From: HGM13006 sp964518645
GTDB taxonomy: Bacteria; Bacillota; Clostridia; Oscillospirales; Oscillospiraceae
NCBI GenBank assembly: GCA_964518645.1
Contig: CAZFGL010000010.1
Span: 1-30,317 of the forward strand
Reading direction: 5' to 3'
DNA length: 30,317 nucleotides
Made by a program: the position numbers and the translations under genes. Below are positions 1-7,250 of this stretch, piece by piece; the first letter of the stretch is position 1; each line of letters opens with the position of its first letter. The notes below the pieces were generated by a model. That model was not told where the DNA came from, did not search any database, and saw only the letters and a list, made by a program, of their open reading frames with translations.

Positions 1-790
1 GTACCAGACCCTGAACGTCACTCTGGACAACACCACCCTCAACGGCACCATTTCCTCCTCCTACGGCTACCATCTCAACGATGACGGAACCCGTATGGAG
101 AACGGCACCGTGCTCAACTGCGACACCACCGGTAACTACCTGACCTCCGGTGTCAGCGACTACCACAAGATCGGCGCCCAGTACAACGTTGCCAACGCCC
201 AGATCAACAACCCTGTAAACGTCACCGTTCAGAACGGCTCCGTCTGGAACGTGGTTCTGGCTGACGGCACCTGTGGCGAGGCTGATGCCTGCTACATTGG
301 CAGCCTGATCGTGGACGAGACCTCCTCCGTCACCGCTGACGCACCTGTTACCATCCATGTCTATGGCACTGTGGATGTAAAGGGCGAGCTGGATGACAAC
401 ATCACCATCGTGGAAGAGGAGTACACCGCTCCTGACTGCACCACCAACGTGCTCACCGCTGTTGACATGGCTGATCCCCGCCACACCGCTACCTTCGTGT
501 TCGTGGACGAGGACGGCGAGCCTGCTGTAGGCGCTGCTTCCTTCGGCGCATACAAGGCTTTCGCTACCAGCTACTTCACCCTCAGCTTCAACGGCTATGA
601 GATGGTCTCCATGGACGTTACCGAAGGCACTGCCACCATCACTCCCGTGACCGAGGATAACCCGGACGGCTATTACGGCGAGTATGACTACAACATTGCC
701 ATGGATACTGACTGCACCGTCACCGTTGTTGTGAAGGCCGCAGCCATGGGTATGGGTGGCATGGGTGGCCCCGGTGCTCCGATGCCCTGA
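1..790 (+). CDS. Secreted beta-helix-type protein, 3' part only
   Basis: The reading frame is open from base 2 of the window, so the true start and any signal peptide lie upstream. The visible 262 residues begin with short Asn/Thr/Val-rich beta repeats (for example NVTLDNTTLNGT and NVTVQNGSVWNV), which look like a parallel beta-helix of an extracellular or surface protein. A second beta-rich part follows (around TATFVFVDEDGEP), and the protein ends in a Gly/Met/Pro tail, GMGGMGGPGAPMP. No enzyme motif, sortase motif or membrane anchor is visible in this part. The tail recalls the Gly/Pro tracts of two other genes in the window, but this may be compositional chance. A strong terminator follows. 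Function unknown; an adhesin or a carbohydrate-binding surface protein are possibilities. That it is a real gene is well supported by frame length and composition. Confidence 0.75.
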   Translation, partial: YQTLNVTLDNTTLNGTISSSYGYHLNDDGTRMENGTVLNCDTTGNYLTSGVSDYHKIGAQYNVANAQINNPVNVTVQNGSVWNVVLADGTCGEADACYIGSLIVDETSSVTADAPVTIHVYGTVDVKGELDDNITIVEEEYTAPDCTTNVLTAVDMADPRHTATFVFVDEDGEPAVGAASFGAYKAFATSYFTLSFNGYEMVSMDVTEGTATITPVTEDNPDGYYGEYDYNIAMDTDCTVTVVVKAAAMGMGGMGGPGAPMP

Positions 791-812
791 TCTTCCCTCT
801 GAGGAAATAACA

Positions 813-852
813 CTGGCCGGGGCTGCGAACCATCGCAGCCCCGGCTTTACCT
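813..852. terminator. Intrinsic terminator between convergent genes
   Basis: A perfect 13-bp GC-rich hairpin (GCCGGGGCTGCGA / TCGCAGCCCCGGC, loop ACCA, about 815-844) is followed by a loose T-rich run. It lies just after the beta-helix gene and can also serve the convergent small gene that ends at 877. Confidence 0.85.
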
Positions 853-876
853 TTTCCCATACAGCGGAACCTGTTT

Positions 877-1092
877 TCAGTTCATGGATGTGACCCGTTC
901 CGTCACCTCTCCGGTGAGCAGATGGCATTTCAATACGATCAGCTTTCCGTCTCTGGCAAAGGCACCCACGTTCACCGCGCTTGTGTCATACCAGCGATCC
1001 GTGTCCCTTTGGCCGTATTTCCCCAGATAATAGGCCTTCAGTTGCCCCTTGCATTCCGCTCTGTTCAGTATATTGCTCATAACCGCACACAT
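877..1092 (-). CDS. Small unknown protein (71 aa)
   Basis: I do not recognise this protein. The start at 1092 is chosen because AGGGAAAGG lies about 10 nt upstream; a second in-frame ATG sits at 1080, created by a 12-bp tandem duplication that repeats the codons Cys-Ala-Val-Met. The core (KAYYLGKYGQRDTDRWYDTS, then AVNVGAFARDGKLIVLKCHL) reads like a small folded basic protein and uses GC-rich third positions as its neighbours do. There is no signal peptide or membrane segment. It stands alone between two plus-strand genes with its own ribosome-binding site. It could be a single-domain orphan or a remnant. Confidence 0.5.
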   Translation of the reverse strand: MCAVMSNILNRAECKGQLKAYYLGKYGQRDTDRWYDTSAVNVGAFARDGKLIVLKCHLLTGEVTERVTSMN

Positions 1093-1102
1093 AACCGCAC
1101 AC
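1079..1102. repeat. 12-bp perfect tandem duplication over a start codon
   Basis: The unit ATAACCGCACAC occurs twice in direct succession. On the minus strand each copy carries an ATG in the same frame, so the small gene has two consecutive possible starts (1092 and 1080). Confidence 0.8.
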
Positions 1103-1204
1103 CCTTTCCCTTGTTCTGATAAGGGAATTATCTCACAACACATGTCCCAAAAATGTCCCCGGACAGTTCTGTCCCGGACTTTTCAAATCAAGGAGGTAAT
1201 CAAT

Positions 1205-2113
1205 ATGCCCAGCAAAGCCTTTCTCGACTATCAGAATAACATTCCCACCGTCCCGCCTACCATGGGCACCCCCGCAGGGGCAGAGCTTCCCCCGGAATAT
1301 GCTGCTCTGGGCATCCCCATGGTTTCCCCGGATTTCGTTCCGCCGGAACCGGAGATCCCCGCAGGATACACCGGTGGCAAGGTAGAGATCGCCGGCGTGA
1401 CCGCCCTGCACCTTACCCGGGAGGGGGTGCGGGAAAAATGCGCCCTGATGTATCTCCATGGCGGTGGTTTTACCATTGGAACCGCCATGACTGCCGGACC
1501 GCTTCTGGCTCATTTCATTGACGAGACCCGGCTGGAGGGCTACGCCGTGGAGTACGCCCTTGCCCCTTATGCCAAATTCCCCGTGGCTGTAAATCAGTGC
1601 GTGGAGTTCTATCGTGGACTCCTCGCCATGGGCTATGAACGGATCGTGATCGGCGGTGAATCCGCCGGTGCAGGGCTCACCCTCTCCGTCACCCACGCCA
1701 TCCGTATGGCAGGACTTCCCCAGCCTGTGGCTCTGTGGTGCTCCTCCCCGGTGGACGACATCTGCTTCGACCAGAGGGAGCTGCTGGTCAACGACATGTT
1801 CACCGCCACCTCTCAGGGGCTGCGTGTAGCTTATGTTGGGGATGCCGATGTCAAGGATCCCAGACTCTCCCCTATTTACGGAGATTTCCGGGACTTCCCG
1901 CCCATGTTTATTCAGGCAGGCAGTGCCGAGAGCCTTTCCATGGGTGCCCTGCGGCTGGTCACGGCCGCTGCAAAGGCCGGAAACGAGGTACTCTTCCACT
2001 TTGGAAAGGGCATGCCTCACACCTTCGCCATGGACTATCAGCTGTATCCCGAGGCAAAAAACGCCATGAAGGAATTCACCACCTTCGTCAACAACACCCT
2101 GGATCTCGCATAA
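1205..2113 (+). CDS. Alpha/beta-hydrolase, HSL-type esterase
   Basis: A 302-residue cytoplasmic carboxylesterase of the hormone-sensitive-lipase (bacterial family IV) group. Visible motifs are the oxyanion-hole HGGGF at 85-89, the nucleophile elbow GESAG at 151-155 (Ser153), an acidic residue in GSAES near Glu242 and the catalytic His272 in the MPHTF context. There is no signal peptide. The start at 1205 has AAGGAGG seven nucleotides upstream; longer in-frame starts lack a ribosome site. A set of TGTCC repeats lies in the leader. The family hydrolyses short acyl esters; near glycosidases and ene-reductases a natural role would be deacylation of an acylated substrate, but that is inference. 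It converges on operon 1 and shares a terminator with it. Confidence 0.9.
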   Translation: MPSKAFLDYQNNIPTVPPTMGTPAGAELPPEYAALGIPMVSPDFVPPEPEIPAGYTGGKVEIAGVTALHLTREGVREKCALMYLHGGGFTIGTAMTAGPLLAHFIDETRLEGYAVEYALAPYAKFPVAVNQCVEFYRGLLAMGYERIVIGGESAGAGLTLSVTHAIRMAGLPQPVALWCSSPVDDICFDQRELLVNDMFTATSQGLRVAYVGDADVKDPRLSPIYGDFRDFPPMFIQAGSAESLSMGALRLVTAAAKAGNEVLFHFGKGMPHTFAMDYQLYPEAKNAMKEFTTFVNNTLDLA

Positions 2114-2139
2114 AAAGGGCTTCCATGCCCTCACAGAAA

Positions 2140-2171
2140 AAAGGCAGCAGGAACATCCTGCTGCCTTTTAT
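2140..2171. terminator. Bidirectional terminator, esterase / operon 1
   Basis: The hairpin AAAGGCAGCAGGA / TCCTGCTGCCTTT has a very short loop and is flanked by A-rich sequence on the left and T-rich on the right. It can therefore end both the esterase transcript and operon 1, whose last gene stops at 2174. Confidence 0.9.
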
Positions 2172-2173
2172 AA

Positions 2174-3769
2174 TTATCTGGTCTGATCTCCCACTGCCAG
2201 CTCCGGGCAGTCTGTCCAGATGCAGGTGAACAGCTCATCTCCCTGGGGCTTCATATGAATGGACTTGCAGCGTCCGCAGAAGCTGTAGGCGATGGTCGCC
2301 TTCAGGGGGAACTGGCCGTTGCCGGTCAGATATACATGCTTTCCTTCCGGAATAACAGGCACCGTCTCCAACGGCATCTTCTCAATGTCGTAATTGTGGG
2401 GGCCCATAACCGGAGGCTTGTTGGGGTCATCTGCCTGGAAATTCAGATATACCTTGTCCCTATCCTCAGTGACCGTCCATTTAATATCCCCGCCTCTGTT
2501 CTCATTGGTCATTTCCAGATAGCAGACCGGGAATTCCTTCTCTGCGGCAGGGATTGCGAACATGGCCTCTTCTGGATAGGCAAGGCAGGCCATTGCACCC
2601 ACCACGGCTTCATTTCCCGCTCCGGTGATTACATGCATGGCACCCTTTTTCACCTTATCGGAGGCATAGATCACCGCATGCTTCAGATACTTTGCATTCC
2701 AGTGTTCGTTGTTGGCCGGGCCGCCCGGACCACCGGGGCCACCAGGTCCACCGGGTGCCTTGCCGTCCTGAGGCGGGCCACCCTGAGGACCACCTGCTCC
2801 GGGACCTGCACCGGGGCCTTTGCCGCCCTGAGGTGCACCACCCTGCGCTCCCCCGGCTCCGGGACCTGCGCCGGGGCCTTTGCCGCCCTGAGGCGCTCCG
2901 CCGGGACCGCCGGGGCCTGCCATCGGCACGTCCACCGCACCCACGATCTTACCAAAGCGTTCGATATTCAGGCTCACCTTCAGCTGTGCCTTCTTTGTAT
3001 AGGTGTTGTCATCATCCATGGTCTTATAGGGAACCGGGAAGGGCACGGAATTCTGGATCAGCTGTACCGGCGTATAATCCGAGTGGAGAGGGCCGCCGTC
3101 CTGAAGCCAGAGGCCACTTCCGGATTCCGGAGGATCCAGCAGAGGCTTTGCTGCTGCGCCCCCGGGAGGAGGCCCGCCGGGGCCTGCCTTGGGATTGGCC
3201 AGGGCATCATATTTGTCATGGCCGGAATTGGCGCTGTCCAGAGAACCGCCCATATCCGGGCACACCTGCTCGTGCAGATACTTCCACTCCCCGTTTTCAA
3301 ACACAAAATCAGATCCGTACCGCTCCCAAAGGGTCATGCAGCGACGCTTCAGATTTGCGTTCAGGGTAGAAAACAGCACACCGGGGGTCAGGAAGGACGC
3401 TCTGGCGGTCATGCCGTCATCTGCAACCTCCACAATATCCGTTGCCAGTGTATGCATTGCCACCTCCCGGACAGACCGGGCATCAAAATGACCGATTTCC
3501 GGGAGAATGTTCAGCATGCTCTGATAACCCCGCTGACCGCCACAGTTATAGGTGGTAACGTTGTTGTAGTACACGCTGTCATAGCCACGCATACGACCAA
3601 AGGAATGTGCCCAGGAGGTATCGTCGCTGGTGGACCAGATCTGTCCCCACTCCTCATCGCCAAAGGCTCTGGCGTGGAGGTAGGCGTGTCTGGCATGAAG
3701 GGTCTCAGCCGCCTGAGCGCCCTCAGCGTTGTGAATACGCTGTTCCAAAGTCAAATAGCTTTTTCTCAT
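2174..3769 (-). CDS. SnoaL/NTF2-like domain fused by Gly/Pro linker to domain X
   Basis: A 531-residue two-domain protein, last gene of operon 1. Residues 1-175 are a SnoaL/NTF2-like domain of the type repeated through this window: an N-terminal helix, the HTLATD strand with His106, a VEVADDGMTA turn and a final strand around GEWKYLHE. A Pro/Gly-rich spacer (190-215) and a bridging segment follow, then a Gly/Pro/Gln linker at 284-351 with a nearly perfect 20-residue tandem repeat. Residues 354-531 are domain X, homologous by eye to the whole proteins at 13121-13735 and 19345-20016 (shared GK-H-VYLTG strand, CKSIHM, F-C-I-W, VGDQ end). There is no signal peptide. AAGGAGGG overlaps the stop codon of the preceding gene, so translation is probably coupled. 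Function unknown; the fusion implies that SnoaL-like proteins and domain X cooperate. Confidence 0.85.
   Translation of the reverse strand: MRKSYLTLEQRIHNAEGAQAAETLHARHAYLHARAFGDEEWGQIWSTSDDTSWAHSFGRMRGYDSVYYNNVTTYNCGGQRGYQSMLNILPEIGHFDARSVREVAMHTLATDIVEVADDGMTARASFLTPGVLFSTLNANLKRRCMTLWERYGSDFVFENGEWKYLHEQVCPDMGGSLDSANSGHDKYDALANPKAGPGGPPPGGAAAKPLLDPPESGSGLWLQDGGPLHSDYTPVQLIQNSVPFPVPYKTMDDDNTYTKKAQLKVSLNIERFGKIVGAVDVPMAGPGGPGGAPQGGKGPGAGPGAGGAQGGAPQGGKGPGAGPGAGGPQGGPPQDGKAPGGPGGPGGPGGPANNEHWNAKYLKHAVIYASDKVKKGAMHVITGAGNEAVVGAMACLAYPEEAMFAIPAAEKEFPVCYLEMTNENRGGDIKWTVTEDRDKVYLNFQADDPNKPPVMGPHNYDIEKMPLETVPVIPEGKHVYLTGNGQFPLKATIAYSFCGRCKSIHMKPQGDELFTCIWTDCPELAVGDQTR
2717..2920 (-). repeat. Gly/Pro linker with 60-bp tandem repeat
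   Basis: A low-complexity coding tract (residues 284-351 of the fusion protein). Two adjacent 60-bp units (about 2780-2839 and 2840-2899) encode almost identical 20-residue blocks of the GGAPQGGKGPGAG type, followed by (GGP)n. The repeat separates two folded domains. Confidence 0.85.
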
Positions 3770-3781
3770 GTTGTTCCCTCC

Positions 3782-4480
3782 TTAGCACTCATACTTGGGA
3801 TGGCCTTCGGGACCGTAGCTGATCTCATCGGTAAAGGTCTCATAGGGGTCATTCAGAGGCGGATAATTGTCGCACCAGGTATAGGACGGATCATGGGCCA
3901 GCATGGCAATGGTGGGATCACCGAATTCGATCTCATCCCGGCCGGTTCCCCGGATATAGATGGTCTGCTGCTCACCCAGATCGTGGCCGGTCTCTACGGT
4001 AAAGTCATTGGAGAACACCACATGCCAGATCTTCCAGCCACCCTTCTCCTTGATAAAGTCTGCACAGATCTTCTGGCAGTTCCAGCTGCACTCTGCGGTG
4101 CCGTCCTCTCTGGGATAGCAGTCCGCACCGATGGAATACCATGTCCCCTGCGCCGTCTTGCCGTCCCCGGCCAGATTGACGTTGGGAGTAGAGAGGGGAT
4201 GGAACAAAAGCTGTCCCGGATTTTTCTCAAAACGGCCAAGGCAGTCCTGATAATACCGGCGGATCTCCTCCATGCCCACATAATAGCCCCAGTTCTTGCC
4301 GAAGGAAGCGGTCGCCTGATTTTCCGGCTCCTGCACCCACAGGTCGGCCAGTTCTTCCATGTACTGTCCGTTGATCTCATAAACGGTACGGCGGGACATC
4401 AGATCCTTCACATGTTCAATATCCCATACCCGGATCAGCCGTTCTTCATTGGAACGGGAAACAATTTTCTTTTTAGCCAT
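3782..4480 (-). CDS. SnoaL/NTF2-like protein
   Basis: A 232-residue member of the SnoaL-like group (alpha+beta barrel; the family includes polyketide cyclases, ketosteroid isomerase relatives and the bile-acid dehydratase BaiE). Visible are the N-terminal helix DIEHVKDLMSR, LADLW, the strand FHPLSTP with His94, GDGKTAQGTWYS at 105-116, DFIKEKGGWKIWH at 141-153 and a C-terminal PYETFTDE motif shared with other paralogues here. Start 4480 is preferred over the in-frame ATG at 4489 because AAAGGAGG then has nine bases of spacing instead of none. The conserved His fits the position of BaiE His83 by eye, but the BaiE tyrosine position is Arg here. The upstream gene's stop overlaps this gene's Shine-Dalgarno. 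Substrate unknown. Confidence 0.85.
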   Translation of the reverse strand: MAKKKIVSRSNEERLIRVWDIEHVKDLMSRRTVYEINGQYMEELADLWVQEPENQATASFGKNWGYYVGMEEIRRYYQDCLGRFEKNPGQLLFHPLSTPNVNLAGDGKTAQGTWYSIGADCYPREDGTAECSWNCQKICADFIKEKGGWKIWHVVFSNDFTVETGHDLGEQQTIYIRGTGRDEIEFGDPTIAMLAHDPSYTWCDNYPPLNDPYETFTDEISYGPEGHPKYEC

Positions 4481-4495
4481 CGAGTTCATCCTCCT

Positions 4496-5224
4496 TTACA
4501 CGCCGTAGCTGAAGGTCTCAGCAAAGGTGGTGTAGGGTTCGGGCATCCGGGGGGTGGTGACCCTTCCACGGGTGCCGGAGAAGCGTTCCTTCAAAACACA
4601 GGGTTCGTTGGGCGCAGGGGCTTTTTCTCCCCGCAGCGCCTCGAACTCCGGGAGATCCGGATAAATGGGTGTCTCAGGCACACCCCAATCGGAACCGGCA
4701 GGACGGTTTACATCCTCCAGGTACAGCAGATTCAGGATCTTCCACTGGTCATCCTCGTAAACAAAGTCTGCACAGACGGTACCAAGGATCCAGTGGGACA
4801 CAGGGCCACGGGTATCCACCGTAGTATTAAAGCCGAAAATACAGCACATGGCCTTGGCGCTCTCTCCGTCCTCTGCCACCTCGATAATATAGTTGCTGAC
4901 AGATTTCAGTTCCATCAGACCCACGCCGAAGATTTCCGCGTCGGTCTTTCCCTCAAACTTCTCCGGGAAACGGGCCTTCAGGCAGGCTGCCACCTTTGCG
5001 GTATAGCCCGGTGCCCAGCCGAAAAATCCGGACACTGCCTCCCGTCCCCGATACCAGCCCTCGTTGACACCATAGCAGATGTCCTCACGGGCAGACCAGA
5101 GATCCTTTACCATATCCGCTTCCTTTTTCAGCAGCAGATAATGCACAAACTTGCCCAACTGGTTTTTTACGTCACGCCGATCCTCCCAGCGCTCCACCAG
5201 ATGCTCCATTTGAAGATTTGTCAT
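4496..5224 (-). CDS. SnoaL/NTF2-like protein lacking the conserved His
   Basis: A 242-residue paralogue of the SnoaL-like proteins in this window. It keeps the N-terminal helical part (RRDVKNQLGKFVHY, KDLWS), the turn IIEVAEDGESAKAM at 113-126, the strand DFVYEDDQWKILN at 153-165 and the C-terminal PYTTFAETFSYG motif. Where six paralogues have His in an H-x-L-x-T-like strand, this one reads MELKSVS, so the putative catalytic His is replaced (Glu105 by eye alignment). It may have a different reaction or a structural/binding role. AAAGGAGG lies six to seven bases before the ATG. It follows the solute-binding protein gene by 15 bases and precedes the next paralogue by 15. Confidence 0.85.
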   Translation of the reverse strand: MTNLQMEHLVERWEDRRDVKNQLGKFVHYLLLKKEADMVKDLWSAREDICYGVNEGWYRGREAVSGFFGWAPGYTAKVAACLKARFPEKFEGKTDAEIFGVGLMELKSVSNYIIEVAEDGESAKAMCCIFGFNTTVDTRGPVSHWILGTVCADFVYEDDQWKILNLLYLEDVNRPAGSDWGVPETPIYPDLPEFEALRGEKAPAPNEPCVLKERFSGTRGRVTTPRMPEPYTTFAETFSYGV

Positions 5225-5239
5225 GTTGTTCCTCCTTTA

Positions 5240-7024
5240 TCAGCGCGCAAGATACCGCTCATAGGCTGCCTGCTGGGCATCCAGAGCCTCCTGAAGTCCC
5301 ATAGCCTCAATGTTTTTGACATACTCGGCATAGGATGCCTCAGTCAGTGTTTCCACACCAGTCACATATTTCATGGCCTGCTCTGCCACATAGGTATTGA
5401 TATCACTCATGTTGGCGGAAACCACTTCCGCCTCCTCTGCATTCAGGGTCGCACCACTGGGGATCGCAGAGGTGGTGACTGTGGCAGGATCCTCTGCCTT
5501 GTTGATCCACTCTGTATATGCCTGAAGCTGAAGATCGGTATACTCGTCATCATACTTGTGCCAGTCGTAGATAAATCCGCCGCTGGTGCAGAGATAAACG
5601 CCGTTGGCCATTTTCAGGGAGGGCAGCCCCAGATCGTTGTTGACAATAATGCCGCCCAGCTTGGGCACGCCGTTTTCATCATACTCGAAGGTCTCACCCT
5701 CGTAGCCGTAGTTGATAAACTGGGTCAGATCCGGGTCGTACCACAGGTCACACCAGGACACTGCCAGAGCGATATTGTCACAGTCCTCGGAAACGGAAAA
5801 ACCGCCGGAACCTGCCAGAGACCGGACAGACTCCATATAGCCGGACTTCTCATCGTCCATGCCCGGATCACCCATCAGAGAAAGTTTTGCATTGGGGTTG
5901 ACCCCTGCCAGAAGTTCCTCATAGGTTTTGATGTAGGAAACGTCAGAGAACCAGATGCCCGCCTGCTCGTTGGTGATAATATCCTGGCTGGGGAGATTCT
6001 CCATGTGGGAGGTAAAGTCAGAGGAGATCAGCCCCTCCTGGTACCACCGGCAGAACATGGACAGCATCTCATAATAGCCCTCGCTGGAGGGGCCATGGGC
6101 AATGGAATCCGTCTCTTTGTCCAGATAGAAATTATTGCCGTCCGCAGTGGCGGAGATCCCGAAGCCACCTGCCATCAGTCCCCAGGGGGAGAGCACCTGA
6201 TAGGGCATCACATAGGGATCGGAGATCTGATAGTGATCCTTGAAGGCCACCATCACCTCTTCCATGGCGCTGTAGCTTCTGGGAACATCCAGTCCCAGTT
6301 CGTCCAGCCAGTCCTGACGAATCAGGAAGCCGCTGTCGGCATACTCAGCCAGAGGCAGATCAATCCGGGGGAAGTTCAGAATATAACCGGCCTCGGTTTT
6401 AAGATCGGCCTCCAGTGCAGGATATTCCTCCATAAGCGCCGCAAAATTGGGCATGGAATCGGCATAATCTAGGAAGTTCACGGCGATGCCATCCTCATAA
6501 GCCTGATCCTTGGTATCATAGTAGTTGAGTGCATCGTTGATAATGTCGCAGTAGTCACCGGAGGCGATCATCAGCTGGAAGGTGGTGGAGGCATCCATCA
6601 TGTTTACCATCTGGAACTCAATGGACACATTGGTGATCTCCTCAAAGGTCTGGTAGAGATAGCTGAAGTCATTGGGGGACTCCATGATCGCTGCCAGCGG
6701 CGGGGGCTGGGTGTAGAACATGGTAAGTGTTTCCGGTTCCTCGGTCAGGGGTGCAAACACAGACCAGTCAAAGTCCTTGTCTCCGGCCACAGGGCCATCC
6801 GGGATCTCTTCCTCCACAACGGAAGCTTCCTCCACCGAGGCTGCTTCCTCCCGGACAGAACCCGTATCCGCTTCCGGTGTTGACTCCGGGGTAGAGGCTT
6901 CCACCACCGCAGAGGGCTCACTACCGGCGCTCTCTGCCACAGAATCTCCGCCGCCACAGGCGGAAAGCATGGACAGAAGCATCAGTACAGCCAGAAGCAG
7001 ACTTAACAATTTCTTTGTTTTCAT
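5240..7024 (-). CDS. Extracellular solute-binding lipoprotein (operon 1)
   Basis: A 594-residue ABC-type solute-binding protein of the long carbohydrate/lipoprotein (LplA-like, CUT1-related) class. The N-terminus is a lipoprotein signal (MKTKK, hydrophobic stretch, LSAC lipobox with Cys23), followed by a Ser/Glu/Ala/Val-rich tether to about residue 80. The mature domain has family-like segments such as IRQDWLDELGLDVP and EGLISSDF. The start at 7024 is chosen because AGGAAAGGA lies about 11 bases upstream and the signal peptide begins there; upstream in-frame ATGs are worse. First gene of operon 1 with a reasonable promoter at 7062-7090. It shares clear blocks with the lipoproteins at 11427 and 17612. 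No permease or ATPase gene is in the window, so either a remote transporter or a non-transport (sensing or delivery) role must be assumed. Ligand unknown. Confidence 0.9.
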   Translation of the reverse strand: MKTKKLLSLLLAVLMLLSMLSACGGGDSVAESAGSEPSAVVEASTPESTPEADTGSVREEAASVEEASVVEEEIPDGPVAGDKDFDWSVFAPLTEEPETLTMFYTQPPPLAAIMESPNDFSYLYQTFEEITNVSIEFQMVNMMDASTTFQLMIASGDYCDIINDALNYYDTKDQAYEDGIAVNFLDYADSMPNFAALMEEYPALEADLKTEAGYILNFPRIDLPLAEYADSGFLIRQDWLDELGLDVPRSYSAMEEVMVAFKDHYQISDPYVMPYQVLSPWGLMAGGFGISATADGNNFYLDKETDSIAHGPSSEGYYEMLSMFCRWYQEGLISSDFTSHMENLPSQDIITNEQAGIWFSDVSYIKTYEELLAGVNPNAKLSLMGDPGMDDEKSGYMESVRSLAGSGGFSVSEDCDNIALAVSWCDLWYDPDLTQFINYGYEGETFEYDENGVPKLGGIIVNNDLGLPSLKMANGVYLCTSGGFIYDWHKYDDEYTDLQLQAYTEWINKAEDPATVTTSAIPSGATLNAEEAEVVSANMSDINTYVAEQAMKYVTGVETLTEASYAEYVKNIEAMGLQEALDAQQAAYERYLAR

Positions 7025-7061
7025 AAACGTACACATCCTTTCCTGATAATTCGGCAACTTC

Positions 7062-7090
7062 ATTGTATGCACAAACTTCAGGCAAAACAA
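7062..7090 (-). promoter_or_regulatory. Promoter of operon 1
   Basis: Minus-strand TTGTTT (7090-7085), 17-bp spacer, TACAAT (7067-7062), giving a leader of about 30 nt before the ATG at 7024. Confidence 0.5.
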
Positions 7091-7150
7091 ATGCCCATAA
7101 ATCATAAGCCATAACGTAGGGTTATCCTTCCCCCGGGCGTTTTTTCCTTA

Positions 7151-7179
7151 TTGACTTTGGGGTTCGGCTTTTATATACT
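7151..7179 (+). promoter_or_regulatory. Promoter of the PadR gene
   Basis: TTGACT (7151-7156), 17-bp spacer, TATACT (7174-7179). A small hairpin, CCCATC / GATGGG (7191-7209), lies in the leader. This promoter is divergent from that of operon 1. Confidence 0.6.
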
Positions 7180-7250
7180 GACTGGTAGAGCCCATCCCTC
7201 AAAGATGGGAACAGAGACGAACTACACACCCTTTGAAAGTGAGATATACC

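Noticed and set aside
2255..6472. A 1405-codon open frame on the plus strand
   Set aside because: It runs antisense across all of operon 1, has no ribosome site, and reads as Ile/His/Gly-rich nonsense without domains. It is a by-product of high GC at third positions on the coding strand.
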